NCBI GenBank assembly: GCA_027422505.1
Contig: JAPQWV010000641.1
Location: 248,001-312,000 of the forward strand
DNA length: 64,000 nt
Direction: 5' to 3'
Source of the DNA: Craterostigma plantagineum
Lineage: Eukaryota; Streptophyta; Magnoliopsida; Lamiales; Linderniaceae
Shown here one piece after another: positions 35,457-48,170 of this stretch. Positions within the stretch are counted from its first letter, which is position 1. Every line of letters begins with the position of its first letter. The notes under the pieces were generated by a model, which worked only from the letters and a program-made list of their open reading frames with translations, made no database searches and was not told the origin of the DNA. The position numbers and the translations under genes were made by a program.

Positions 35457-36341
35457 TGTCTTTTGATGCCTTACTTTTTGCAAAAGCTATCAAATTCCTT
35501 GCCAGTATATTCTCCTCCATTGTCTATCCTTAAACACTTAATCTTCATTTGTGTATCAAGTTCGATCCGAGCCTTGAAAATCTTGAAGGTAACGAACACA
35601 TTTTCCTTACTCGTGATGATATACACTCAACATCTCCAGGAGTAATCATTGATGAATGATATGAAATACGTCCCTCCTCCTCGGGATGAAATTGGTGACT
35701 GCCACATCAGAGTGAACCAATTCTAGAATATTGTTGCTTCTAGAATTTGACGTGTTGAACTATACCCGATGCTGCTTGTTTGCTACGCAATGCTCACATA
35801 TGGTAGTGACACCTTCGTGAGACCCGAAAGTAGATTTGGACCGCAAGAATTTTCATTCCTTGTTCCGACATATGCCCGAGCTTCTGATGCCACAGCATAA
35901 TCTTTAGTTTGAACCTCCTGAAGCCACATATACTTCCCCTTCTTACACCGTCTCCCCCGTCAGCATATACACATTAGCTGAGACCTTTCCACCTTTCATG
36001 ACTACAAGTGCTCCACGGGATATTTTTTATTATTCCTCTCCGAACTTTGATTTCACACAAGATCATCGAGCTATCCCACAGACAATAAATTCTTCTTCAG
36101 ACCTTAAACGTGCCGCACTCCTTGCATAGTGGGAACCGTACTATCGTGCAACTTCAACCTCAAGGTTCCAATGCCTACGATCTTTAAGGCATTATCTTCG
36201 CAATTGTACACAGATCCTCCTATGATAGGGTCATAGTGGTTGAACCGGTCTCTTCGAGAGGTCATATGATAAGTTGCGCCAGAGTCAAGAAGCCATATCT
36301 CATCATATGCCTTCCTGCTCTACGTTGAGATAGCTGCTTCA
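35457..36341 (-). pseudogene. Copia protease-integrase remnants
   Basis: No long minus-strand frame remains, but position and short fragments fit the protease and integrase between gag (36342) and the solo LTR. Many frameshifts. Not translatable. Confidence 0.55.
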
Positions 36342-37127
36342 CTACACAATACGTCTCCACCTGACGCATTTTCCAGATTTCCTAGAGGATTGGAAGTCTT
36401 TAGGCTCCAACAATCCTTTTTCAAAGTGACCACTCTTTCCACAGTGATAGCATTTCATCTTATTAATTCTTGATTTTCCCCGGCATGGAATGTGACTCCC
36501 ACTTGGACCACTTTCCGTTGATCTCCCTCTCATCACTGTCAAAGTTTCGAACCGTTGAGAGCCTGCTTGCTGGTCCTCCTTGTTCTTTCGCCGTTTTTCT
36601 TCTTCGAGAATAGCAGTTGCGATGTTATTGAAGACCAGATCCTTGGCGTTGTTCGTCAAGTTGATGATGAGTTGATCATACGAATCAGGCAGACTTTGAA
36701 GTAGAATTTCTGCACGTTCTTTATCCTCTATTTTATACCCCAAAGATGTCAGATGAGAGAATAGAGTATTCAAGACGTTGAGATGCTCCATCACCGAAGT
36801 AGATTTAGACATTCTCAAGGTGAATAATTTTCTCTTCAAGAATATTTTGTTGTGTAACGACGTCGGTTCGTACAGATTGGTTAGGCGGTCCCAAATTTCC
36901 TTTGCCGTTTTCTTTTCTTCGACGCTGGACAATATCTCATCTGCTAGTGCCAGATGGAGCGACAACGCTTCCGTCCATCTCGTTCCATTTTTTTCGTCTG
37001 CCACTATAGCTGGCTTTCCGTCGATAGCCTCTAGACAGCCGTCCTTTCGCAAGATCGCATTTATCTTTAATTTCCACAGTGTGAAATTTCTCCCGTTGAA
37101 CTTTTCGATATCAAACTTCGCCATCAT
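36342..37127 (-). pseudogene. gag: Copia gag (minus-strand element)
   Basis: A 261-codon block starts MMAKFDIEKFNGRNFTLWKL, typical of copia gag, followed by AKEIWDRLTNLYE and the helical UBN2-type region. It ends with a zinc knuckle, CYHCGKSGHFEKGL, whose last cysteine is lost. The ORF is open, but the element around it is dead. Confidence 0.85.
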
Positions 37128-37177
37128 AATTTCTGCTCAGTCGTGAACGATAACTCTGACGGGGTTGCAGCAGATAA

Positions 37178-37338
37178 TGTAATACCCGTAAAATTTATAC
37201 GGGATTATTTTAATAATATTCGGACAGTATGAAGTCGATTTCGAACATACACCGATATTCTTCCCGAGTCAAGATAAGAATTTACAATTTGGCCCAAATT
37301 TTTTTAAATGGGCCGAAAATAAGAAATTAAAGCCCATA

Positions 37339-37378
<40 letters not shown>

Positions 37379-40184
37379 CTCATCAATAATGTTATAATAT
37401 TAATAGAATTAAAAACAAAACAAAACCAAACAAAACTAACCAAAACAAAAATAAAACAAACAAATACAAATACACCTAATATGCCTCCACTAAGAGAAAG
37501 TAAGAATAGACAAGGCAAATAAAAATAAAGGGGAAGAAGAGGACGTGGGAGAGAAGAAGAAAATAGGAAAGAACGAAAGAGGAGAAGACAAAATGACCAC
37601 CTAATCAAAATAATTAAACCTAATGCACCTTTACCTCTTGAGGACAATTTATAAATAACCTAAAAGAGAATAGAGAGGGGGAAGAAAGAGCCGTGAGAAA
37701 GAGAGAGAGAGGGAAGAAAGAAAATAAGAAAAAAAAAGAGAGAGAAAGAAAGGAAGAAGAAGAGGGAGGAGAAGAAATATTTCCTGGAAGCTCGGGATCG
37801 AAGTTCTAAGCTCGGGACCACGCAAAAACTAACCCGTAACGTAGCCTCTACGGACGTAAGGTAGGTGAAGATCACCTACATACGTAAACGATATTAGGAT
37901 TTGTGAATTTTACGTGTTTTGCATGTTATTCATCGAATTCGTCGTGTTTATGTGATAATAATAATTTGCTTGCATGAATTTTTCGTTGGTAAGCTTAGGG
38001 AGCATGAGATTGAGCATTTTTAGATCTATGAATATTTGTAGAGGACTTTAGATTAAGAGGATAGAGCAAAACTTGGGGAGAATTAGGGTTTCTTTATTCA
38101 TTTCGGCTTGGAGGTTAAACAAATCCATATATTAAAATCTAGACCTCGGATTAAAAATCCCTTGGGACATAATTTATATTTGCAAGTCTTTTATCTGTGG
38201 TTAAAATTTCAGGACCATCGGACATTGTTTACCCCGTGATCATTGAAAAATACGAAACTGTCGCAAAACTGCCTATAAATAGTTATTTTAAAAAAATTTA
38301 GGGACTTTATCGAAATTTTACAAAATCTGGGGAGTCTGTGTTGTAAAATCCCGAACGAAAAATATTTTTAAGGAAATATAAAGCTTTTAAGACATATTTA
38401 AAATTTGGAATAAATAATTGGGGTCCTTTGTGCAATTTTCAAAAATCCGGGTACTAAATTGATAAGTTTCAAAAAAAAATCTGGGGACTAAAAATGTAAA
38501 AATTTAAACAGGGAATATTTTAATGAAAATACTGAATTTCTTTTGGAGAGAAATTAGAACTTTTCAAAAAATTTGGGGTGCTAAATAAATTTATATAATT
38601 TCGATTTGGATTAAATTAGAACTTTTCGAAAGTTTAGGGACGTTAGTTAAATTTATATAATCTCGGCTAGGATGAAATTATAATTTTTTTTAAAAGTTGT
38701 GAATGCTAAATCAATATATATAAACTCGGCTAGGATTAAATTGGAACTTTTGAAAAGTTATTGGGGACTAAATAATATTTGATAAGGACCAAATTGAAAC
38801 TTTTCAAAAGTTTGAGTACTAAAAATTTATGTTGAGTTTCGGCTAGAGTATAAATGAAATTTTCAGCAACTTTTAGGTTTTTAAATAAATAGTTAAAAAC
38901 TTGGCCGGGGTTAAATTATAATTTCAAAATTTCGGAGGGTTAAATAAATAATAAAAAATGGCCGAGGAGTTCTTTTGGAAAATTACAGTATATCAGAATA
39001 ATTAAATTTTCATTAAATTTGATTGGAGTCAAATGTAAATTTTCGGAAAAACACTCGGAATTAAAAATAAATAATTATTAAAATTGGTAGGGGTCGAAAA
39101 TTAAATTTTCAGAAATTTAAGGTGTTAAATAAATAATCAATAAATGCGGTTGAGGTCAATTTCAAATCTCTAGAAAACTTTGAGTTTAAATAAATGATTA
39201 ATGAATTCGGTTGGGGTCATTATGCAATTTTTGGAAATTCCGAGGGGTTAATTGTAAATTATCTAAATATTTTTGAAACTTAATCTAATACTGGCGTTGG
39301 AGTGAATCGTTAGATAGAAAGAATTAAACTTAGAACTTTTAGTTTAAGATCGAGAGGGAATTCTGTGGTTACGGTTTCGGGCCGATTAAAAATCGGAACG
39401 CGGGCTTTGGGCCCAAATTATTTGTCGAATGTTGATGTTGGGAATCGGGCCGAGCTAACACCTCGGGCCGATATGTAATGTGGAAAGGATATGTTGCATT
39501 TTATGTGTTGCATTTTTATTTGCGCGGCATTTGCATACATGAGTAATGTTGTCTAGAGACACAAGTGAGATGGTTTATGAATGAGTAATGTTGATGAGTT
39601 GTATGAGTGAGGTTAGGACTAAGGCGCACTTTATATGGAGGGAGTGGGGCCTCCCGAGCTACTGACCCCTTGTGGGGAGTGGGGCCTCCCGAGCTACGGA
39701 CCCCTGTGCGCGCGTGTTGCCTTTAGTACCTAAGCCTCGGGCCCTGAATGTGATGTGATGATATGAGATATAAGATATGAGATATGAGAAAAGAGTCGAG
39801 TGTGTATATTTGTGAGATAAGTCGGAATTGGGGTGTGAGAGCATTTGCATTGCACATTTTCATCTACTGGGCCAAAGCTCAGGGTTTACGTATGTAGGTC
39901 AGGCGGTGACTCCACGGACTTTTGAGTGCGGGACAGTACATAGGAACGCGACCTGTGGAGTATTTTAATTTATGTTCGTCTTTTACTATTAGGATTTCGA
40001 CCCAATACATAAACTTGTGTGTGTTGTAATATATTTTATATACTCGGGTTTGGACCTTTGGCTTCGGCCCAGTATATGAATATTATTATGTAATAAAAAG
40101 TTTTTTCTTATTAAATGGGCTTTCCGCTGCTTACGCTGCGTAAAACCCGCCAAAAATACGTATTTAAGAAGTAGGGTCGTTATA
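37178..40184 (+). repeat. Gypsy 5' LTR
   Basis: 3007 bp, TGTAATACCCG to GGGTCGTTATA. It contains an (AT)n run near 37350, a purine-rich stretch (37660-37770), a degenerate tandem array (38270-39280) and a doubled stem-loop unit (39640-39706). The last 300 bp share blocks with the gag-only LTR. Confidence 0.9.
38270..39280 (+). repeat. Degenerate ~60-75-bp tandem array in the gypsy LTR
   Basis: About fourteen imperfect units, each with a pattern like TCGGCTAGGATTAAATT, AGAACTTTT, AAAGTTTAGGGG and TAAATAAAT. The same array is present in the 3' LTR (about 46090-47090). Confidence 0.7.
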
Positions 40185-40186
40185 GG

Positions 40187-40198
40187 TGGTATCAGAGC
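40187..40198 (+). other. Gypsy primer binding site
   Basis: TGGTATCAGAGC, complementary to the initiator Met-tRNA 3' end, two bases after the 5' LTR. Confidence 0.93.
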
Positions 40199-40356
40199 AC
40201 TAGGTTTTAGGTTCTGTAGACCCTCCATGTACTGCCGCTCAAAAGCCGGGAGGATCAGCCTACGTCTGTAAGTTTATATTATTACGTGAATATATGAAAT
40301 TACTTATGTGCTTTTCGTGCTTTCCTATGTTATGTGAACTTATAGACTCTTAGAAA

Positions 40357-41451
40357 ATGAGGACACGATCAGGAAATGGGAATGATGGAGAGCCGAGTCG
40401 TCGGGATGGATCTGAATCCCCGACTCGTGAAAACAACACACGTGAGAACGATACCATCCGCTGTTTGACTGAGCTAATCCAACAACAGGCTGCTCAAATC
40501 CACGAGTTAATCAATTACCGGAGCTCATCTGAACACAGATCCTCTCCACATCATGACCGTGTGGAAATCATTGGGGAGAGGTTTCGCAAACTGAATCCCC
40601 CGACTTTCGAGCAAGCTACCGATCCTTCGATGGCAGAAGACTGGATCCGAACCATTGAAGATATGTTCGTTTGCGGACGGGTGCCAGGAAACGAACAAGT
40701 TCTCTGTGCCGTTTCGATGTTACGAGGAAGTGCGCGATTTTGGTGGGATACCATCAAAATCCTTAACGATCCCGCTACGATGCCATGGGATAAATTTAAA
40801 GAGCTGTTCTTCGAAAAATACTTCTCAGCCCACGAGCAAGCCCAACGAATGAACGAATTCATCAACCTCCGACAAGGAAGGATGACGGTGCCGGAATATG
40901 TTCGTAAATTCGAAGAGCTATCTCGCTTCGCCCCGCACATGGTAGCTACTGATGCATTGAAAGTGGCTCGCTTCATGGTGGGCCTCAGACCCGAGATTTA
41001 CCGGGACGTAAGCATGTCGGGTACCCCGGGTGTGCACTTCACACAAGTGGCCGAACGAGCCATCATCGCGGAGCAAGCAGAGGCTCAGATCATGGCGGCG
41101 CAAGAAGCAAGGAAGAGAACGGATAATCAGCAAGGAGGTGGAGGTGACCGAAAGAGACCATTCTTTGGGAAAGGCCCTAACCAAGGAGGTCGCTCGGACC
41201 ATCCAACTGGCGACCGAGGCCGAACCAGGGACCATCCGGCGCGCCGAACCGACCTCAGTACAACGCGCCACAGTGTCAACAATGTGGGCACAACCACGTC
41301 GGTGTTTGCTTTGGAGCCGGATATAACCCCAATGTCGTTTGTTTTCTTTGCGGGAAACAGGAACATTACGCACGAGTCTGCGACCAACCCAGGAATCCGA
41401 CTCAGGCGCTCGCTCGACCACCACCGGTTCCGGCTCGAGTATTCGCGATGA
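40357..41451 (+). pseudogene. gag: Gypsy gag with late frameshift
   Basis: 364 codons open from MRTRSGNGNDGEPSRRDG. The gag domain includes FWWDTIKIL, FKELFFEKYF and FINLRQGRMTV, alignable by eye with the gag-only element's gag. After about residue 300 the proper frame moves by one base: the other frame reads CGHNHVGVCFG and the zinc knuckle CFLCGKQEHYARVC, then [11 protein letters not shown]. The lesion lies near 41270, so no gag-pol can be made without recoding. Confidence 0.85.
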
Positions 41452-41585
41452 CCAATGAAGAGGTGGAGAGCTACCACCACCGGCTCCGACTCGAGTATTC
41501 GCATTGACTAATGAAAGGGCGGAGGCACTACCACCACCGGTTCCAGCGCGGGTGTTCACCTTGACCAATGAAGAGGCAGAGGCAA
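41420..41585 (+). repeat. Triplicated ~55-bp unit at the gag-protease junction
   Basis: Three imperfect copies of a unit reading CCACCACCGGTTCC...TATTCGC...ACCAATGAAGAG. In frame each encodes a [22 protein letters not shown] peptide. The gag-only element has a single version (PPRVLPRVFTLTAEE) at its gag end. Confidence 0.75.
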
Positions 41586-42963
41586 ATCCTTCAGTGGTGA
41601 CCGGTACGTTACAAATTTACGACGTGCCTACTTCCATGTTATTTGATTCTGGAGCCACACACTCGTTTGTGTCGGCCAAATACGTGACCAAAGTAGGCAT
41701 ATCTCCCAATGTATCTAACTCCAATTACGTAGTAACTCTACGACACGGGGATCCAACTCGAACTAATTTAGTGTTGGAGAACTGTCCCATGACGATTGAA
41801 GGGAGGAGTCTGAGCGTAGACCTGATCGTGATCCCGATGAATGATTACGCTATCATATTCGGGATGGATTGGCTCTCTAAATACGGGGCCTTGATCGATT
41901 GTTCGAAGAAAATCGTTAAATTCTGCTTATCGGAGGGAGAGGAGTTCGAATTCTCGAGGAAGACGAACGGCAATTCAATCTCTTGGATCTCTGCTTTAAA
42001 AGCCCAGCGACTCGTAAACTCGGGTTGTGAAGCCTTTTTCGTGTACGCTGTGAAAGCCGAAGAAATCCCCCAGCCGAAGATAGAGAATATTCCGATCGTG
42101 AATGAATATCACGACGTGTTCCCCGATGATCTTCCAGGATTACCTCCGAATCGAGAAATCGAATTCTCCATCGATCTCATGCCAGGAGCTGCCCCGATCT
42201 CTAAAGCTCCGTATCGATTGGCACCGAACGAATTACGAGAGCTCAAGGAGCAGCTTGACGAACTATTACAGAAGGGCTTCATTCAACCGAGCTTCTCACC
42301 TTGGGGAGCCCCGGTGCTGTTCGTGCGGAAGGACGGTTCGATGCGGCTTTGTATTGATTATTGTGAACTCAACAAAATCACGATAAGAAACAAATACCCA
42401 TTGCCAAGGATCGACGATTTATTCGATCAGCTACAGGGGCTACAATATTCTCGAAGATTGATTTGAGTTCCGGCTATCATCAGTTGAAGATTCGTGAAGC
42501 TGATATTCCTAAAACGGCGTTCAGCACGAGATATGGCCATTACGAATTCTTAGTCATGCCTTTCGGACTAACGAATGCTCCAGCAGCTTTCATGGATCTA
42601 ATGAACCGGGTCTTCAAAGAACTTCTGGATCGATTCGTAATCGTCTTTATTGATGATATCCTCATCTACTCGAAGACGAGAGAGGAACACGAAGAACACT
42701 TGAAGACGGTCCTTCAAACCCTTCGAGAAAAGCAGTTATTCGCCAAATTCAACAAGTGTGAATTCTGGTTGGAGCAAGTGGTTTTCCTGGGGCACATCAT
42801 TTCTGGAGACGGACTTTCAGTGGACCCCAGCAAGATCGAAGCTGTGAAAAATTGGCCACAACCAACCACTCCCACAGAGGTCAGGAGTTTTCTCGGGCTT
42901 GCTGGTACCTATCGAAAGTTCATTAAAGACTTCTCCAGCATTGCCTCGCACTCACAAACCTGA
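41504..42963 (+). pseudogene. pol: Gypsy protease and reverse transcriptase
   Basis: Protease core [15 protein letters not shown] near 41640, and a second-lobe block [44 protein letters not shown], then a one-base loss near 42440 shifts frame. It continues as [39 protein letters not shown] and the catalytic [10 protein letters not shown] (near 42650). A further frame break falls near 42950. The C in CIDYCELNK, where RVDYRELNK is usual, is an extra worn site. Confidence 0.88.
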
Positions 42964-43489
42964 CGAAGAAGAACGTCCCATTCAAGTGGACGGAAGCATG
43001 CGAGCAAATCTTCCAGGAGCTGAAGAAACGATTGACAACGGCTCCAGTCCTTACGATTCCTTCCGGTACCGAACGCTTTTCGATATACAGTGACGCCTCG
43101 AAGATTGGCTTGGGGTGCGTTCTGATGCAGAACGGGAAGTAATTGCGTATGCCTCCCGACAATTGAAACCTTACGAGAAGAATTACCCCACGCATGATCT
43201 CGAACTCGCAGCAGTGGTGTTCGCCCTAAAAATCTGGCATCATTATCTCTACGGGGAGCGGTGCGAGATCTACACCGACCATAAGAGCCTGAAATACTTC
43301 TTCACCCAGAAGGAGTTAAACATGAGGCAACGACGATGGCTGGAGCTCGTCAAAGACTACGACTGCGTGATCAATTATCATCCAGGCAAGGCAAATGTAA
43401 TCGCTGATGCTTTGAGTCGAAAGGCAATTAACACCGAACTCCACCAACTCAATGTGGAAGTAATCAATTTTGGGAGAAATCGAGACTAG
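42964..43489 (+). pseudogene. pol: Gypsy RNase H
   Basis: The reading gives [20 protein letters not shown] (in another frame), then [20 protein letters not shown], the [18 protein letters not shown] block, [20 protein letters not shown] and ADALSRKA. It ends at an in-frame stop at 43489. Confidence 0.85.
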
Positions 43490-43516
43490 AATGTCGGCGT
43501 TAAGTCTTCACCTACG

Positions 43517-44976
43517 TTGCCTGAACAGATCAAGAAAGCTCAGGAGCAAGACGAGCTTTACCTGAAATTGATAAGCGAGCAAAGAGCCGAGACTTCAACC
43601 GAATTCAAGTTACGAGAAGACGGAATCTTATTCTATAACAATCGCTTGTACGTACCCGATAGTGCAGGACTCCGTAACACCATAATGATGGAGGCACACG
43701 CCACTACTTACTCAGTACACCCTGGAGCCACAAAGATGTACCGAGATTTACGGGAGACATACTGGTGGCCGGGAATGAAGGGAGACGTTGCGACGTTTGT
43801 AAGCCAGTGTCTCACATGCCAACAGGTCAAGGCGGAACATCAGAGGCCGGCAGGGATGTTGCAACCCTTGGCTATTCCCGAGTGGAAATGGGAACATATT
43901 ACCATGGACTTTGTCGTTGGCTTGCCAAAAACTGTGAAAGGCCACGACGCCATTTGGGTAATTGTAGATCGATTGACCAAATCCGCCCATTTTCTACCTA
44001 TTGCTTCGACTTTTTCTCTGGAGCAACATGCTGAGTTGTATATTCAAGAAATTGTTCGACTTCATGGGATTCCTTCATCCATAGTCTCGGATCGAGACTC
44101 GAGATTCCTGTCTAAATTATGGGTGACCTTACGAAAAGCAATGGGGACGAAGCTTTCATTCAGCACCGCTTATCATCCTCAGACCGACGGGCAATCAGAA
44201 CGAACGATTCAAACTCTCGAGGATATGCTCCGAGCCTGTGTCCTAGACTTCAAGGTAACTTGGAGCAATTACCTTCCGTTGATCGAATTCTCGTACAACA
44301 ATAGCTATCACGCTACTATCGGGATGGCGCCATACGAAGCTTTATACGGTCGAAAATGCCGATCCCCGGTACACTGGGACGAACTCGGCGAACGAGCGCT
44401 TCTAGGCCCCGATATTATACGAGAGATGACAGAGGCAATAACGAAGATTCGAGAGCGAATGAAAACTGCCCAAAGTTGTCAAAAGAGCTACGCCAATCAG
44501 CGACGAAGGCCATTGGAATTTGCGGAAGGAGATTTGGTATTCTTGAAGATATCCCCGATTAGAGGCGTCAAACGATTCGGGAAAAAGGGCAAATTGAGTC
44601 CGAGATACATTGGCCCTTTCAAAATACTTAAGAGGATAGGGGAAGTTGCGTATCAGCTGGAGTTACCCGCCTCGTTAGCCCAAGTACACAACGTATTTCA
44701 CGTATCAACTCTACGTAAATACGTTGCGAACCCGAATCATGTGCTGGGAAGTGAGTCACTTCACCAACAACTCAAACCGGATCTGAGCTACGAAGAAGAA
44801 CCGGTAGAGATTCTGATGCACGAGGTAAACGACTTCGCAACAAGAATATTCCGCTAGTCAAGGTACTGTGGAGAAACCAGATGGTTGAGGAAGCCACATG
44901 GGAACGAGAGGATGACATGAAGTCGTTACCCAAATCTATTTCTTTCAATGTAATTTCGGGGACGAAATTCTTGTAA
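43517..44976 (+). pseudogene. pol: Gypsy integrase with C-terminal tail
   Basis: 446 codons open. The HHCC zinc domain is intact (H...H...CLTC) around YWWPGMKGDVATFVSQCLTC. The catalytic core includes HITMDFVVGLP, VSDRDSRFLSKLW and YHPQTDGQSERTIQTLEDML, so the DDE residues appear present. The tail SPRYIGPFKILKRIGEVAYQ and HNVFHVSTLRKYV is the GPY/F region. After 44857 the frame shifts; the other frame continues KVLWRNQMVEEATWERED towards the purine tract. It would insert element cDNA into the genome. Confidence 0.88.
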
Positions 44977-44986
44977 GGGGGAAGGT

Positions 44987-47900
44987 TGTAATACCCGTAA
45001 AATTATACGGGATTATTTTAATAATATTCGGACAGTATGAAGTCGATTTCGAACATACACCGATATTCTTCCCGAGTCAAGATAAGAATTTACAATTTGG
45101 CCCAAATTTTTTTAAATGGGCCGAAAATAAGAAATTAAAGCCCATATTATATATAGATATACATACATATATATATATATATAGACCTCATCAATAATGT
45201 TATAATATTAATAGAATTAAAAACAAAACAAAACCAAACAAAACTAACCAAAACAAAAATAAAACAAACAAATACAAATACACCTAATATGCCTCCACTA
45301 AGAGAAAGTAAGAATAGACAAGGCAAATAAAAATAAAGGGGAAGAAGAGGACGTGGGAGAGAAGAAGAAAATAGGAAAGAACGAAACAGGAGAAGACAAA
45401 ATGACCACCTAATAAAAATAAAAACCTAATGCACCTTTACCTCTTGAGGACAATTTATAAATAACCTAAAAGAGAATAGAGAGGGGGAAGAAAGAGCCGT
45501 GAGAAAGAGAGAGAGACGGAAGAAAGAAAATAAGGAAAAAAAAAGAGAGAAAGAAAGGAAGAAGAAGAGGGAGGAGAAGAAATATTTCCGGGAAGCTCGG
45601 GATTGAAGTTCTAAGCTCGGGACCATGCAAAAACTAACCCGTAACGTAGCCTCTACGGACGTAAGGTAGGTGAAGATCACCTACATACGTAAACGATATT
45701 AGGATTTGTGAATTTTACGTGTTTTGCATGTTATTCATCGAATTCGTCGTGTTTATGTGATAATAATAATTTGCTTGCATGAATTTTTCGTTGGTTAGCT
45801 TAGGGAGCATGAGATTGAGCATTTTTAGATCTATGAATATTTGAAAATAGAGATAGAGGACTTTAGATTAAGAGGATAGAGCAAAACTTGGGGAGAATTA
45901 GGGTTTCTTTATTCATTTCGGCTTGGAGGTTAAAAAAATTCATATATTAAAATCTAAACCTCGGATTAGAAATCCCTTCGTACATAATTTATATTTGCAA
46001 GTCTTTTATCAGTGGTTAAAATTTCAGGACCATCGGACATTGTTTACCCCGTGATCATTGAAAAATACGAAACTGTCGCAAAACTGCCTATAATTAGTTA
46101 TTTTAAAAAAAAAATTTAGGGACTTAATCGAAATTTTACAAAATCTGGGGAGTCTGTGTTGTAAAATCCCGAACGAAGAATATTTTTAAAGAAATACAAA
46201 GCTTTTAAGACATATTTAAAATTTGAATAAATAATTGGGGTCCTTTGTGCAATTTTCAAAAATACGGGTACTAAATTGATAAGTTTCAAAAAACAAATCT
46301 GGGGACTAAAAATGTAAAAATTTAAACAGGGAATATTTTAATGAAAATACTGAATTTCTTTTGGAGAGAAATTAGAACTTTTCAAAAAATTTGGGGTGCT
46401 AAATAAATTTATATGATTTCGATTTGGATGAAATTAGAACTTTTCAAAAGTTTAGGGACGTTAGTTAAATTTATATAATCTCGGCTAGGATGAAATTATA
46501 ATTTTTTTTAAAGTTGTGAATGCTAAATCAATATATATAAACTCGGCTAGGATTAAATTGGAACTTTTGAAAAGTTATTGGGGACTAAATAATATTTGAT
46601 AAGGACCAAATTGAAACTTTTCAAAAGTTTGAGTACTAAAAATTTATGTTGAGTTTCGGCTAGAGTATAAATGAAATTTTCAGCAACTTTTAGGTTTTTA
46701 AATAAATAGTTTAAAACTTGGCCGGGGTTAAATTATAATTTCAAAATTTTCGTAGGGTTAAATAAATAATTAAAAATGGCCGAGGAGTTCTTTTGGAAAA
46801 TTACAGTATATCAGAATAATTAAATTTTCATTAAATTTGATTGGAGTCAAATGTAAATTTTCGGAAAAACACTCAATTAAAAACAAATAATTATTAAAAT
46901 TGGTAGGGGTCGAAAATTAAATTTTCAGAAATTTAAGGTGTTAAATAAATAATCAATAAATGCGGTTAGGTCAATTTCAAATCTCTAGAAAACTTTTGAG
47001 TTTAAATAAATTATTAATGAATTCGGTTGGGTCATTATGCAATTTTCGGAAATTCCGAGGGGTTAATTGTAAATTTTCTAAATATTTTTGAAACTTAATC
47101 TAATACTGGCGTTGGAGTGAATCGTAAGGTAGAAAGAATTAAACTTAGAACTTTTAGTTTAAGATCGAGAGGGAATTCTGTGGTTACGGTTTCGGGCCGA
47201 TTAAAATCGGAACGCGGGCTTTGGGCCCGAATTATTTGTCGAATGTTGATGTTGGGAATCAGGCCGAGCTAACACCTCGGGCCGTTATGTAATGTGGAAA
47301 GGATATGTTGCATTTTATGTGTTGCATTTTATTTGCGCGGCATTTGCATACATGTGTTACGAGGGGAGTACGGAGTCATGAAAGTGTTGTCTAGGACACG
47401 AGTGAGATGGTTTATGAATGAGTAATGTTGATGAGTTGTATGAGTGAGGTTAGGACTAAGGCGCACTTTATATGGGGGAGTGGGGCCTCCCGAGCTACTG
47501 ACCCCTTGTGGGGAGTGGGGCCTCCCGCGGACCCCTGTGCGCGCGTGTTGCCTTTAGTACCTAAGCCTCGGGCCATGAATGTGATGTGATGATATGAGAT
47601 ATAAGATATGAGATATGAGAAAAGAGTCGAGTGTGTATATTTGTGAGATAAGTCGGAATTGGGGTATGAGAGCATTTGCATTGCACATTTTCATCTACTG
47701 GGCCAAAGCTCAGGGTTTACGTATGTAGGTGAGGCGGCTGATGGCGGTGACTCCACGGACTTTTGAGTGCGGGGCAGTACATGAGAACGCGACCTGTGGA
47801 GTATTTTAATTTACGTTCGTATTTTACTATTAGGGTTTCGACCCAATACATAAACGTGTGTGTGTTGTAATGTATTTTATATACTCGGGTTTGGACCTTT

Positions 47901-48023
47901 GGGCTTCGGCCCAGTATATGAATATTATTATGTAATAAAATTTTTTTTATTAAATGGGCTTTCCGCTGCTTACGCTGCGTAAAACCCGCCAAAAATACGT
48001 ATTTAAGAAGTAGGTTCGTTATA
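44987..48023 (+). repeat. Gypsy 3' LTR
   Basis: 3037 bp, matching 37178-40184 with numerous indels, including a different (AT)n tract near 45160 and an extra stretch around 47355-47395. It ends TTCGTTATA before the GATAA duplication. Confidence 0.9.
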
Positions 48024-48170
48024 GATAATTATTGAACTCGTACCGGCTTTATCGTTACTATTACAAGGCAATAATATCTATTATTTTATGATGTGGAGGG
48101 TCCACGTTAGTGGCAACCACAGACATACAATAAATAGATATAAAACCCAAAACTAGGCTCTGATACCAAT

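Larger units (their letters stand above)
37178..48023 (+). mobile_element. Ty3/gypsy retrotransposon, Tekay/Del-like, full length with broken pol
   Basis: LTRs 37178-40184 and 44987-48023 (about 3.0 kb each), TG...TA ends, flanked by GATAA (37173-37177, 48024-48028). Primer site 40187-40198 and polypurine tract just before 44987. The domain order gag, protease, RT, RNase H, integrase is that of gypsy. The very C-terminal reading VLWRNQMVEEATWEREDDM and the 3-kb LTRs fit the Tekay/Del chromovirus clade (inference). Frameshifts in gag, RT, RNase H and the integrase tail make it non-autonomous now. The LTRs differ by many small indels, so it looks older than the gag-only element. Confidence 0.92.

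Noticed and set aside
36778..37146. 122-codon plus-strand ORF
   Set aside because: It is the antisense shadow of the minus-strand copia gag.
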